From Sphingobacterium chuzhouense (GTDB lineage: Bacteria; Bacteroidota; Bacteroidia; Sphingobacteriales; Sphingobacteriaceae): 64,000 nt of DNA. The notes below the pieces were generated by a model. The model saw only the letters and a program-made list of their open reading frames with translations. It had not been told where the DNA came from and ran no database searches. The DNA lies in assembly GCF_014692525.1 (NCBI RefSeq), contig NZ_JACNYL010000001.1, positions 310,001-374,000 on the forward strand, in the 5' to 3' direction. This document shows, piece after piece, positions 54,376 through 63,030 of the stretch. A program made the translations under genes and the position numbers. Position 1 is the first letter of the stretch. Each line of letters begins with the position of its first letter.

Positions 54376-55410
54376 ATGTCAGAATTAAAAATGCCGAATA
54401 AGCGTAAAATAAAAATAACTGTTTTCATGGCTGCGTACAACGCAGCGGACTATATAGCAACATCGATTGAAAGTGTATTAAAACAAACATACCCTCACTT
54501 TGAACTTTTGGTTGTAGACGATGGATCTACAGATAATACCGTAGAAATCATCCGAAGTTTCAATGACCCTAGGATACGCTTAATTCAAAACGACGGTAAT
54601 AAGGGGCTTCCTTTTACGCGAAACGTAGCTTTGACAGAAGCTAAAGGCGAGTTTATGGCGGTATTGGATAGCGATGATATTGCTTTCCGAAATAGACTGG
54701 AAGTACAGCTTCAACATTTTTTAAACCGACCTCAACTAGCCGTTTTGGGTGGATATGCATATGTCATCGACCGTATGGGGCAACGGACAGGGCAAAAGAT
54801 GACTCCTTTTTTTGGGTCGGATAAGCTACATGCAGGTCTTTTATTCTATAACTCATTTGTGCATTCTACCGTTATGATGCGTATGTCAGCCTTTAGGGAC
54901 ATCGGCGGCTACCCGAACCATCTCGTAGCACAGGATTACGCACTGTTTTCTAGGATAGCTTTAAATTATGAGGTCGATAATATCCCCGAATATCTCGGTG
55001 AATACCGTATACACGGTAATAATATTTCTACCCGAAAAAAAGATCTCGTTACACAACAGCTCCGCGCTATTTTGCGCTACCAACTGGATAAATTACTACC
55101 AAAGGCCGACCACATCGATATGGATATCCTGCTAACCCCAGTGGTAAAGAGCAGATATTCCCTTGAGGAGTATTACACTATTTACCAGGAAATCATTCTT
55201 CATAACCGGCAAAGCAAACAATATCCTATCGCAGAATTGGAACGTATCTTTTTCGAAAACTGGTACATCATTGTGATGGAAAAAGGAAAATCCGCTACAT
55301 TGTCTTATTTTCTTCGAACGCCGATATTTAATCCACGGTACGTTACCGCCAAACAACTCCGAAGAACATTCAAACAATCGCTAAAATATTGGCTTGGCAT
55401 CCATCGTTAA
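54376..55410 (+). CDS. GT2 glycosyltransferase, duplicated pair, copy 2
   Basis: The 344-residue product is a close relative of the preceding gene: ITVFMAAYNAADYIATSIESVLKQTYPHFELLVVDDGSTDNT, NDGNKGLPFTRNVALTEAKGEFMAVLDSDDIA and FVHSTVMMRMSAFRDIGGYPNHLVAQDYALFSRIAL. Differences cluster in the acceptor side (about residues 145-170) and in the N-terminal extension MSELKMPNKRK, so the two copies may use different acceptors. Confidence 0.9.
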   Translation: MSELKMPNKRKIKITVFMAAYNAADYIATSIESVLKQTYPHFELLVVDDGSTDNTVEIIRSFNDPRIRLIQNDGNKGLPFTRNVALTEAKGEFMAVLDSDDIAFRNRLEVQLQHFLNRPQLAVLGGYAYVIDRMGQRTGQKMTPFFGSDKLHAGLLFYNSFVHSTVMMRMSAFRDIGGYPNHLVAQDYALFSRIALNYEVDNIPEYLGEYRIHGNNISTRKKDLVTQQLRAILRYQLDKLLPKADHIDMDILLTPVVKSRYSLEEYYTIYQEIILHNRQSKQYPIAELERIFFENWYIIVMEKGKSATLSYFLRTPIFNPRYVTAKQLRRTFKQSLKYWLGIHR

Positions 55411-55518
55411 GAACGATTAATGTTAATCGGTCATCCTGAGAATAAAATAAAAACATTTCAACCGAATATTAATCTTTTCTTGTTAGTTCAGGTCAAATTA
55501 CAAACAAATCAAAAATCT

Positions 55519-55884
55519 ATGTATAAATTATCCCTATATCTAGCTGCTGGTATTTTATTATTCTTGGGGTCATGTGCTGCATTAAGACATGGCGACATGA
55601 GTTTAATCAGCTTAGGCATGCCAAAAGAAACCGTTATCAAACGTATTGGAAAACCCAACATGGTCGTAATGGCACAATCCACCGAAGAGGGTCCCCTCGA
55701 AGTATACGAATATATGCCTGTTGAACGTAATTCGTATACAGAAACAGTGGAGCGACGTCCAGTTTGGGTATATTTCCTTAACGGAGAAGTTATTGAATGG
55801 GGTCCTGGAGAGGATTGGCAAATCGATAACGCATTTACCAAACGTATGTTGGAAAGGTACCACAAGCGTAGAGGACATCGATAA
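55519..55884 (+). CDS. Small lipoprotein, BamE (SmpA/OmlA)-like
   Basis: From the ATG at 55519 the 121-residue product has a signal peptide and lipobox (LFLGSC, cysteine at about 18). The mature part has LISLGMPKETVIKRIGKPNMV, the 'G-M-x-K-x-x-V-x-x-x-x-G-x-P' element of BamE-like folds, then beta-strands with WVYFLNGEVIEWGPG. The frame runs further upstream to 55420, but that part has no signal sequence. It is the last gene of the plus-strand group and probably independent of the glycan genes. Confidence 0.65.
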   Translation: MYKLSLYLAAGILLFLGSCAALRHGDMSLISLGMPKETVIKRIGKPNMVVMAQSTEEGPLEVYEYMPVERNSYTETVERRPVWVYFLNGEVIEWGPGEDWQIDNAFTKRMLERYHKRRGHR

Positions 55885-55971
55885 TAGAGATAGTGCAGAA
55901 ATAAAATTAACTTAACATAAAATAAATCTTTCTCAAATCTTTTTTTGAGTAGAAAATCCATTTCTAAAAAC

Positions 55972-56088
55972 TGACCACGGTAACTTTTCAGACTCCAAGT
56001 TTGTTTTTGGAAAGTGACCACGGTCGTTTGTGTGAAACAAACTTTCATTTTGGAAAATCAAACGTTCCTTTTTTTAAATGACCACGGT
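55972..56088. repeat. Three TGACCACGGT repeats, possible IS21-family end remnant
   Basis: TGACCACGGT occurs at 55972-55981, 56015-56024 and 56079-56088, each with similar flanks (a run of A or T, then TTTT after). No transposase remains. IS21-family ends in Bacteroidota carry several GTGGTCA-type repeats; the reverse complement here, CCGTGGTCA, fits that style. The 279 bases from 55885 to 56163 hold only this and the HU-gene terminator. Confidence 0.4.
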
Positions 56089-56109
56089 CATTTTGGGTGT
56101 TTTGAACAC

Positions 56110-56139
56110 AAAAAAGCCGGCATCTGAAGATGCCGGCCA
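56110..56139 (-). terminator. Terminator of the HU-related gene
   Basis: GCCGGCATC-TGAA-GATGCCGGC pairs perfectly, with the T run on the minus strand. Confidence 0.85.
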
Positions 56140-56163
56140 ACCGACTAAGCTATGAAAAGACTT

Positions 56164-56547
56164 CTATTCGATTTTCTTGAAAGTTAAATCGGTTATTGCC
56201 TTTTTGATACGCCCGCCATTTTGGAATAACACACGTCTGCGTTGGATATTAGCAGCCGTAACATCTTCGGCTGCTTCACTTCCCAAGCTGCTCGTGCCTA
56301 AACGAAAAGATCCCAGACCGCCCAGACGAACAATATATCCTCGGGAGATATTACGTGGAATTTCCCGCACCAAACTGTATAATACCGCCATTACATCCGC
56401 CTCGTTAATGGAAGACGCGTGGGAGATATCGGAAGCTAGATCTTCCAAGGTAATCTCGCCGCTGCTTATCGGACGTGCGTAGAACTTTTTAGGGGCAGCC
56501 GCATCCTGCGGGTTGCCGATTTCCTGTACATTGAATTTAATTGCCAT
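56164..56547 (-). CDS. HU-related nucleoid DNA-binding protein
   Basis: From the ATG at 56547 the 127-residue product belongs to the Bacteroidota HU-related (TIGR01201-type) group: AIKFNVQEIGNPQDAAAPKKFYARPISSGEITLEDLASDISHASSINEADVMAVLYSLV, then LVREIPRNISRGYIVRLGGLGSFRLGTSS with the beta arm. It would bend or coat DNA. The open frame upstream to 56625 overlaps an inverted repeat and is not used. Its 5' side carries two unusual promoter modules (56578-56900). It is probably monocistronic. Confidence 0.88.
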   Translation of the reverse strand: MAIKFNVQEIGNPQDAAAPKKFYARPISSGEITLEDLASDISHASSINEADVMAVLYSLVREIPRNISRGYIVRLGGLGSFRLGTSSLGSEAAEDVTAANIQRRRVLFQNGGRIKKAITDLTFKKIE

Positions 56548-56580
56548 AATAATAATATTTAAAAGTTTAAAAATATTTGT

Positions 56581-56636
56581 CGGTATCGGTCTACTGCACC
56601 ACCGGCGAGCTCTTTCCGTTAGCATTTTCCGATACC
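56581..56636 (-). promoter_or_regulatory. Stem in the leader of the HU-related gene
   Basis: GGTATCGG (56582-56589) and CCGATACC (56629-56636) are complementary across 39 bases. On the minus-strand RNA from either promoter module this would be a leader stem just upstream of the start codon. Confidence 0.4.
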
Positions 56637-56649
56637 TTTTCTTTTGTTC

Positions 56650-56750
56650 TTACTCCTCGCGAGATGATCGAACGAAACAAACGTAAAAACAGCTAGTCAC
56701 CAAAATGAAATTTCGATAGGATTTGATAGAAATTGATAAGATTTGATAAT
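56650..56750 (-). promoter_or_regulatory. Promoter module 1 of the HU-related gene
   Basis: Read on the minus strand: a 10-bp periodic array of four units (56711-56750, core TTGATA), then -7 box TACGTTTG (56678-56685), 4 bases, then a 24-bp sequence (56650-56673) that contains CTCGCGAG and is repeated exactly in module 2. The expected start of RNA is at the edge of the 24-bp block, 125 bases before the start codon. No good -33 box is seen. Confidence 0.5.
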
Positions 56751-56789
56751 TTTTAACCCTACCGAAACTACTATTATCTGATTGCCTGT

Positions 56790-56900
56790 TTACTCCTCGC
56801 GAGATGATCGAACAGCACAAACATAATGCAACACACAGATCGATAGCGAAAAATGAACACAAATGAATACAAATGAGCGCTAATGGCGACAAATGACGAC
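56790..56900 (-). promoter_or_regulatory. Promoter module 2 of the HU-related gene
   Basis: This has the same order as module 1, 140 bp upstream: a 10-bp periodic array of five units (56851-56900, AAATGA followed by 2 bases and AC), -7 box TATGTTTG (56818-56825), 4 bases, and an identical copy of the 24-bp block (56790-56813). The 627 bases between the HU-related gene and the next gene hold only these modules; the open frame on the minus strand there has a non-coding look. Confidence 0.5.
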
Positions 56901-57174
56901 GACTACACCCTGATTTGCGAAAATAATGCTTGGCCTTATTCCGTCCTCGCAACGTCAAAAAGAAATATATACGGTTTTAAATCAGCTTCAATTATATAAT
57001 TGATCAGTTTTTTCTACGATAATACGCAATAATGACAGGCTAATATCACTTTTTTTATTTTAAACTGACAAAATGAATGGTTTTTATTATCTTCAAGCCG
57101 AATCATAACGAATGGAATATGGTTTGCAGGGAAGGAAAGAGAAACAGCAAAAGATTTAAAAAGAAATAAAGACT

Positions 57175-57861
57175 ATGTATTGGATTATATTTATTGGGAT
57201 TGCAGTTATCAGTTGGATTGTGCAATCGAGGTTTAAGAACAAGTTTAAAAAATATTCAGAGTTCCCTTTAAGTTCTGGGCTTTCAGGCGCTGAAATCGCT
57301 CAAAAAATGCTCCATGAAAATGGAATCTATGACGTGAAGGTGCTGGTAGCCGATGGAGGCGGTTTGTCCGACCATTACAATCCAGCGAATAAAACCGTAA
57401 ACTTAAGCAACGAAGTATATTATGGCCGTAGTGTTGCTGCCGCTGCTGTTGCTGCACATGAATGCGGACACGCCGTACAACACGCAACCGCTTATTCCTG
57501 GTTGCAGTTCCGTTCGGCGATGGTGCCGGTTGTTAGTGTGGCTTCGCGATTGACTTCTTGGGTCCTGATAGCCGGTGTGCTGATGATGGCTTTTAGTGGG
57601 AACCCGTGGATACTCGCAGTCGGTGTAGGTGCATTGTTCTTGACAACGTTATTCGCTTTTGTGACTTTACCCGTAGAATTTGACGCATCTGGTAGAGCAT
57701 TGAAATGGCTGGAGACAGCTAATGTTACCCACAGCCGGGATGAGCATGATGGTGCAAAAGACGCATTGAAATGGGCTGCAATGACGTACGTTGTAGCAGC
57801 ATTATCAGCACTGGTAACGCTATTATATTATGCTTATATCCTTTTCGGAAGAAGAGATTAA
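57175..57861 (+). CDS. Zinc membrane metallopeptidase (YugP-like)
   Basis: The 228-residue product has an N-terminal span, a cytoplasmic or periplasmic part with SGAEIAQKMLHENGIYDVKV and LSDHYNPANKTVNLSNEVYYGRSVAAAAVAAHECGHAVQHATAYSWLQFRS (zinc site HECGH at about residues 97-101), and further spans at about 120-165 and 200-222. This is the Zn_peptidase_2 (YugP) family. Its natural substrate is unknown. It appears monocistronic, with a terminator after it. Confidence 0.9.
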   Translation: MYWIIFIGIAVISWIVQSRFKNKFKKYSEFPLSSGLSGAEIAQKMLHENGIYDVKVLVADGGGLSDHYNPANKTVNLSNEVYYGRSVAAAAVAAHECGHAVQHATAYSWLQFRSAMVPVVSVASRLTSWVLIAGVLMMAFSGNPWILAVGVGALFLTTLFAFVTLPVEFDASGRALKWLETANVTHSRDEHDGAKDALKWAAMTYVVAALSALVTLLYYAYILFGRRD

Positions 57862-57884
57862 TAATAACGTGCATAAACATAAGA

Positions 57885-57915
57885 CAAAAAATGCGACTAG
57901 ATGTCGCATTTTTTG
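57885..57915 (+). terminator. Terminator after the YugP-like gene
   Basis: AAAAAATGCGAC and GTCGCATTTTTT pair around a 5-base loop. Confidence 0.85.
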
Positions 57916-57966
57916 TAGTTTAATGGATTCCCGTCGATTGATGAAATAAAATTCGACACTATTTTG

Positions 57967-57974
57967 TAACTTTG
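57967..57974 (+). promoter_or_regulatory. -7 box of ffh
   Basis: TAACTTTG lies 32 bp before the ffh ATG. The -33 region is not clear. Confidence 0.45.
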
Positions 57975-58006
57975 GCACTTAGCACATTTTAAGACGAGAG
58001 ATAAAC

Positions 58007-59350
58007 ATGTTTCAGAATTTACAGGATAAACTGGATAGGGCCTTTAAGGTATTAAAAGGGCAAGGAAGTATCACTGAAATAAACGTCGCAGAGACGATGA
58101 AAGAAATTCGCAAGGCATTGTTGGATGCCGATGTGAATTATAAAACGGCCAAAACATTCACCGATGACGTAAAGCAAAAAGCCTTGGGTCAGAATGTACT
58201 GACTAGCATTTCACCGGGGCAGTTACTGACTAAAATCATGAACGATGAGCTGACTTCCCTTATGGGAGGAACAGTCACCGACCTGGATGTAACACATAAT
58301 CCCACAGTGATCCTGATAGCTGGTTTGAACGGTGCGGGTAAAACCACATTCTCCGGCAAGCTCGCAAACTATCTCCGTGATAAAAAAGGCAAGAAACCAT
58401 TATTAGTAGCAGGAGATGTTTATCGTCCCGCTGCAATAGACCAATTACAGGTACTGGGCGAGCAAGTGAATGTGCCCGTGTATGTCAATCGCGAATCATC
58501 CGATCCCATTGCCATTGCTATGGAAGGGGTAGCAGAAGCCAAACGCAACGGAAATAACATTGTCATTATTGATACCGCCGGGCGGCTAGCTATCGACGAG
58601 GCTTTAATGACCGAAATAACAGCTGTAAAAGAGGCGACGCAACCGCATGAAATCCTATTTGTAGTGGATGCCATGACAGGTCAAGATGCTGTCAATACGG
58701 CTAAGGCATTCAATGACCGTTTGGACTTCACGGGTGTCGTACTCACGAAGTTGGACGGTGATACCCGTGGTGGTGCAGCGTTATCCATCAAATCCGTAGT
58801 CAATAAACCCATCAAGTTTATCGGTACAGGCGAGAAAATGGAAGCACTTGATGTATTCCACCCGGACCGTATGGCATCCCGTATTCTCGGCATGGGAGAC
58901 GTGGTTTCGTTGGTAGAACGTGCCCAACAGCAGTTTGACGAGAAGGAAGCAGCAGAGCTACAAAAGAAAATCCGTAAAAATAAATTCGACTTCAACGACT
59001 TTAAATCCCAGATCCAGCAAATTAAGAAAATGGGTAATATGAAAGACTTGATGGGGATGATTCCCGGTGTCGGCAAAGCCATTAAGGATGTGGAAATAGA
59101 AGACGATGCTTTTAAACCGATTGAAGCGATTATCGACTCCATGACACCTTTTGAAAGAGAAAATCCAGATGCGATCGATACCAAACGGCGCATGCGTATA
59201 GCAAAGGGTTCAGGAACAGATATCAACGAAGTGAATAAGCTAATGAAACAATTTGCAGATATGCGCAAAGTCATGAAACAAATGTCCAATCCCGCTATGG
59301 CCGCGAAAATGATGCGCAATATGCCCAAAATGCCCGGCAAACCTTTTTAA
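58007..59350 (+). CDS. ffh: Signal recognition particle protein Ffh
   Basis: Ffh binds signal sequences and 4.5S RNA and docks with FtsY to deliver nascent membrane proteins. The 447-residue product has the N domain (about 1-85), the GTPase G domain with GLNGAGKTTFSGKLA (about 105-119), DTAGR and TKLDGDTRGGAAL, and the Met-rich M domain (about 300-447) with the RNA-binding MTPFERENPDAIDTKRRMRIAKGSGTDINEVNKLMKQF. The SRP RNA gene is not in the window. nuoA follows 23 bp downstream. Confidence 0.97.
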   Translation: MFQNLQDKLDRAFKVLKGQGSITEINVAETMKEIRKALLDADVNYKTAKTFTDDVKQKALGQNVLTSISPGQLLTKIMNDELTSLMGGTVTDLDVTHNPTVILIAGLNGAGKTTFSGKLANYLRDKKGKKPLLVAGDVYRPAAIDQLQVLGEQVNVPVYVNRESSDPIAIAMEGVAEAKRNGNNIVIIDTAGRLAIDEALMTEITAVKEATQPHEILFVVDAMTGQDAVNTAKAFNDRLDFTGVVLTKLDGDTRGGAALSIKSVVNKPIKFIGTGEKMEALDVFHPDRMASRILGMGDVVSLVERAQQQFDEKEAAELQKKIRKNKFDFNDFKSQIQQIKKMGNMKDLMGMIPGVGKAIKDVEIEDDAFKPIEAIIDSMTPFERENPDAIDTKRRMRIAKGSGTDINEVNKLMKQFADMRKVMKQMSNPAMAAKMMRNMPKMPGKPF

Positions 59351-59361
59351 ATAATATTTCC

Positions 59362-59369
59362 TATTTTTG
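59362..59369 (+). promoter_or_regulatory. -7 box of nuoA, leaderless-type spacing
   Basis: TATTTTTG ends 4 bases before the nuoA ATG, just after the ffh stop. No convincing -33 box at 19 bp. Confidence 0.4.
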
Positions 59370-59373
59370 TTTT

Positions 59374-59958
59374 ATGGATGACCCCGCGCAACTCTCAGAA
59401 TACGGAAAAATACTATTAATTGCGATAGTAGGTATCCTACTGGTGTGCGTAACCATTTTGTTGGCGAGAATACTATCACCGAAGAAACCGACCCCCGAAA
59501 AACTAAGCACGTACGAATGTGGTGAGGAAACCACGGGCAATGCTTGGGTACAGATAAATCCACGATTTTATGTGATTGCTTTGGTCTTTCTATTATTTGA
59601 TGTAGAATTGATTTTCGTATTTCCCTGGGCAACCGTTTTCGGAAGTAGCGAACTGGTTGCTGCTGATGGGCGGTGGGGATGGTTTACGTTAGTAGAAATG
59701 GGGATGTTTTTAGGCATTCTGGTAGTAGGATTGGTCTACGTATGGAAGCGGGGTGATATATCATGGATCAAACCCGCACATATACAACCTCGCGTTTCTG
59801 TTGGTATACCCGCTACGGCCTATGAACAATTGAATAATAAAAAATACCAAGTCCGCGACTATAAGGAAACAGTATCTTCGGAAACAGACGACACCAATGC
59901 AAAAGTGGCTCGTAGCGGAGGATTAGGGTTTCGGCCAAAATTCAAGAAGTCAAACTGA
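59374..59958 (+). CDS. nuoA: NADH-quinone oxidoreductase subunit A, with C-terminal extension
   Basis: The three-span core (about residues 1-130) has the family segments LSTYECGEETTGNAWVQINPRFYVIALVFLLFDVELIFVFPWA and ends near LVYVWKRGD. About 65 more residues follow (ISWIKPAHIQPRVSVGIPATAYEQLNNKKYQVRDYKETVSSETDD and a basic end RPKFKKSN), so the product is 194 residues, where about 120-130 is usual. nuoB starts 7 bp later. The rest of the membrane arm is 20 kb upstream at 32271-39894. Confidence 0.93.
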   Translation: MDDPAQLSEYGKILLIAIVGILLVCVTILLARILSPKKPTPEKLSTYECGEETTGNAWVQINPRFYVIALVFLLFDVELIFVFPWATVFGSSELVAADGRWGWFTLVEMGMFLGILVVGLVYVWKRGDISWIKPAHIQPRVSVGIPATAYEQLNNKKYQVRDYKETVSSETDDTNAKVARSGGLGFRPKFKKSN

Positions 59959-59965
59959 TTAAAAC

Positions 59966-60472
59966 ATGGATAAAGGACAAAATCAAGCACAAAGCGGGGG
60001 TGTAATCATTGCTAAGATGGATGATTTGCTAAATTGGGCAAGGTTATCATCCATGTGGCCGGTGAGTTTCGGAATCGCTTGTTGTGCGATCGAAATGATG
60101 GGTGCTATGGCGTCAACATACGATCTGGATCGTTTAGGCGTGTTTCCACGCCCCTCTCCCAGACAATCCGATGTGATGATCATTGCAGGAACCGTGACCT
60201 TTAAGATGGCAGATAGAATAAAAAAACTCTACGAACAGATGCCCGAACCCAAATATGTCATATCGATGGGTTCTTGCTCAAATTGCGGCGGTCCGTATTG
60301 GCAACATGGCTATCACGTGGTGAAAGGTGTTGATAGGATTATTCCCGTAGATGTATATGTACAGGGATGCCCACCGAGACCGGAAGCGTTAATAGGCGCA
60401 TTTTTAGAACTTCAAAAGAAAATAGAAACAGAGAATATATTACAAGATCAATATTTTTCTGAACACGCTTAA
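59966..60472 (+). CDS. nuoB: NADH-quinone oxidoreductase subunit B
   Basis: NuoB holds the terminal [4Fe-4S] cluster N2, next to the quinone. All four ligands are visible: the CC pair in [12 protein letters not shown], the Cys in [12 protein letters not shown] and the Cys in [11 protein letters not shown]. The product is 168 residues, the usual length. nuoCD, which normally follow, are absent; purK begins 15 bp downstream. Confidence 0.96.
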   Translation: MDKGQNQAQSGGVIIAKMDDLLNWARLSSMWPVSFGIACCAIEMMGAMASTYDLDRLGVFPRPSPRQSDVMIIAGTVTFKMADRIKKLYEQMPEPKYVISMGSCSNCGGPYWQHGYHVVKGVDRIIPVDVYVQGCPPRPEALIGAFLELQKKIETENILQDQYFSEHA

Positions 60473-60487
60473 TATTTTAAAAACACT

Positions 60488-61630
60488 ATGGCAAAAGATT
60501 TTTATGGCGAGTTGCAATTAGGTATTCTTGGCGGTGGCCAGTTGGGTCGTATGCTCATACAAGAAGCCATCAATTACAACGTAAACGTGCATATATTAGA
60601 CCCCGATAAAAATGCACCGTGCCGTAAATTATGTAACCGTTTTGAATGTGGTTCATTAGGCGATTTTGAGACAGTCTATAATTTTGGTAAAGATTTAGAC
60701 ATGATCACCATTGAAATCGAAAAAGTGAATGTGGATGCTTTAGAGAAGTTGGAAGGCGAAGGTGTTATAGTATATCCGCAGTCCCGAATCATTCGATTGA
60801 TTCAAGATAAAGGTCTGCAAAAACAATTTTTTAAACAAAACGATATTCCGACTGCAGCTTTTCAACTGATCTCCAATAAAGAAAATCTCTATGAAACGGC
60901 TATCCCGTTACCTTATATGCAAAAGCTTCGCAAGGACGGCTACGATGGTAAGGGTGTAAAGAAAATCAACAGTACATCAGAAATCGAGCAGGCTTTTGAA
61001 GAACCTTCTTTGATAGAAGAGTTGGTGGATTTTGAGAAAGAGATTGCGGTGATTGTTGCTAGAAATGATAAAGGTGATGTGACTACTTTTCCCTTGGTGG
61101 AGATGGAGTTCAATCCCGATGCCAATTTGGTCGAATTTCTGATTTCACCTTCGACATTGCCTTTTGAAACCCAAACGCAAGCTGATGAAATAGCGAAAAA
61201 GATAGCGGACGACTTACAAATTGTCGGTCTCTTAGCAGTGGAAATGTTTCTGACAAAAGATGGTGAGATTTTAGTAAACGAGCTTGCTCCTAGGCCACAC
61301 AACAGCGGACACCATACGATTGAGGGAAATATCACATCGCAATTTGCCCAGCATTTGCGTGCTATTTTCAATTTGCCGTTGGGCGCCACAACAGCGAGAA
61401 CGAATGCAGTAATGATAAACCTATTAGGTGAACCACAGTATGAGGGTCTAGCCAAATATGAGGGTGTAGAGGAGGTACTTGCCGTTGAAGGTGTATTTGT
61501 CCATTTATATGGAAAAAAATACACGAAACCTTTTCGTAAGATGGGACACGTATGCATTGTAAATGACGATCGTGAGTTAGCGATAAAAAATGCACGTTGG
61601 GTGCAAGAAACATTAAAGGTAAAAGCTTAA
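60488..61630 (+). CDS. purK: N5-carboxyaminoimidazole ribonucleotide synthase
   Basis: PurK carboxylates AIR with bicarbonate and ATP. The 380-residue ATP-grasp enzyme begins [24 protein letters not shown], has [26 protein letters not shown] (glycine loop), [21 protein letters not shown], and the signature [29 protein letters not shown]. purE follows with 2 bp between the stop and its ATG, so the two successive steps are made together. Confidence 0.96.
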   Translation: MAKDFYGELQLGILGGGQLGRMLIQEAINYNVNVHILDPDKNAPCRKLCNRFECGSLGDFETVYNFGKDLDMITIEIEKVNVDALEKLEGEGVIVYPQSRIIRLIQDKGLQKQFFKQNDIPTAAFQLISNKENLYETAIPLPYMQKLRKDGYDGKGVKKINSTSEIEQAFEEPSLIEELVDFEKEIAVIVARNDKGDVTTFPLVEMEFNPDANLVEFLISPSTLPFETQTQADEIAKKIADDLQIVGLLAVEMFLTKDGEILVNELAPRPHNSGHHTIEGNITSQFAQHLRAIFNLPLGATTARTNAVMINLLGEPQYEGLAKYEGVEEVLAVEGVFVHLYGKKYTKPFRKMGHVCIVNDDRELAIKNARWVQETLKVKA

Positions 61631-61632
61631 AG

Positions 61633-62142
61633 ATGAATCAAGAAAATATGGCGAAAGTAGGTATAATCATGGGAAGTAAATCCGATCTTCCCGTGATGCA
61701 AGACGCTATTGAAGTCTTAAAAAAATTAGGAGTAACTTTCGAAGTCTCTATTGTTTCGGCTCATCGTACACCCGAGCGGATGTACGAATATGCGAAATCA
61801 GCCGCAACGCGTGGGCTGAAAGTTATTATCGCAGGAGCTGGTGGTGCTGCTCATTTGCCGGGAATGGTTGCTTCTATCACCCACTTACCAGTAATCGGTG
61901 TTCCGGTAAAGTCCTCTAACTCTATTGATGGTTGGGATTCGGTACTTTCTATATTACAAATGCCTAATGGGATTCCCGTAGCAACAGTTGCGTTGAATGC
62001 CGCAAAGAATGCCGGAATTTTAGCTGCGCAAATTCTGGCTACTTCTTCGGAAGAATTAGCTGCATCTGTTTTGGCTTTTAAGGCTGACCTCAAAGCAAAA
62101 GTAGAAGAAACTGCTGAAGAAGTGGAGAACACCAAATTCTAG
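61633..62142 (+). CDS. purE: N5-carboxyaminoimidazole ribonucleotide mutase
   Basis: PurE converts N5-CAIR to CAIR. The 169-residue product has the class I layout: [112 protein letters not shown]. The reported start at 61597 overlaps purK; the ATG at 61633 (or at 61648, MAKVGI) is preferred. It forms an operon with purK. Confidence 0.96.
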   Translation: MNQENMAKVGIIMGSKSDLPVMQDAIEVLKKLGVTFEVSIVSAHRTPERMYEYAKSAATRGLKVIIAGAGGAAHLPGMVASITHLPVIGVPVKSSNSIDGWDSVLSILQMPNGIPVATVALNAAKNAGILAAQILATSSEELAASVLAFKADLKAKVEETAEEVENTKF

Positions 62143-62156
62143 TTCTCCCCTTTTGT

Positions 62157-62747
62157 TTACCCCATGTTCAACATCATATTATGCTCCTCGATCATTTTTC
62201 GCAAATTGTTGAGCGCATAGCGCATGCGACCAAGTGCCGTATTGATACTTACATCGGTTATCTCCGCAATTTCCTTAAAGCTCATATCACAAAAATGACG
62301 CATGATAAGAACTTCCTTTTGATCGTCGGGTAACTTTTGAATGATCTTTCGCAAATCCACATCGCGTTGATCAGTCATCAATTTAGATTCCGCGTTATCG
62401 TCAGCAAATTCCAGTACGCCAAAAATATCATACCCCTCACTACTCACCACAGTCGGGCTTCGTTTTTCTTTTCGAAAATGGTCGATCACCATATTTTGTG
62501 CGATACGGACTACCCAAGGCAAAAACTTACCTTCTTCGTTATAACGTCCGGATTTTAATGTTCTGATAACCTTTATAAAGGTTTCTTGAAAGATATCTTC
62601 CGCGAGATATTCGTCTTTCACTTGTAGGTAGATGGATGTATATATTTTCGACTTATATCTATTCAGTAGCACCTCTATCCCCGATTCATCCCCCGCAACA
62701 TAAGCCTGAATCAACTCAAGGTCACTCTTTTCTTTTAACGTTTTCAT
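62157..62747 (-). CDS. ECF-family RNA polymerase sigma factor, second gene
   Basis: The 196-residue product has region 2 (YLAEDIFQETFIKVIRTL, then FLPWVVRIAQNMVIDHFRKEKR) and region 4 (LPDDQKEVLIMRHFCDMSFKEIAEITDVSINTALGRMRYALNNLRKMI). It differs from the 14622 sigma factor in that no anti-sigma gene is adjacent; it belongs to the conserved, housekeeping-like Bacteroidota ECF sigma type. The 283-base gap to glyA holds the glyA terminator and an A+T-rich stretch. Confidence 0.93.
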   Translation of the reverse strand: MKTLKEKSDLELIQAYVAGDESGIEVLLNRYKSKIYTSIYLQVKDEYLAEDIFQETFIKVIRTLKSGRYNEEGKFLPWVVRIAQNMVIDHFRKEKRSPTVVSSEGYDIFGVLEFADDNAESKLMTDQRDVDLRKIIQKLPDDQKEVLIMRHFCDMSFKEIAEITDVSINTALGRMRYALNNLRKMIEEHNMMLNMG

Positions 62748-62980
62748 AGTAAATCCCCAGATTTATGTTTGAATTTATTTTAAAGAGTAAAGTGTTTTAT
62801 AGGCGTCCTTTCGTTTGTATAACCATAATTCAAAGCAAATGAAAAATAACGAAGATTCAAATTAAACGATTATTTTTTAACATTTATTCACACATCTTTC
62901 GCTTTTCTGGATATAACAAATAAACACTTGAAATAGTTTATTTTATTTACCTTTTTATTCCATATATCCAATAAAAAAGG

Positions 62981-63008
62981 TGTGCAAAAATATTGCCCAC
63001 CTTCTTCC
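62981..63008 (-). terminator. Terminator of glyA
   Basis: On the minus strand AAGGTG(G)GCAA and TTGCACACCTT pair with one mismatch, followed by a T run. Confidence 0.65.
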
Positions 63009-63030
63009 ATAATCCAATATTGTTAAACTA

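Noticed and set aside
56113..56135. Candidate palindromic operator near the HU-related gene
   Set aside because: It is the gene's terminator hairpin (perfect stem, T run on the minus strand), not an operator.
56650..56958. Minus-strand frame of 102 codons in the HU upstream region
   Set aside because: It reads through the 10-bp-period repeats and 24-bp duplicates; a 10-bp period shifts the frame at each unit, so it is not a coding repeat.
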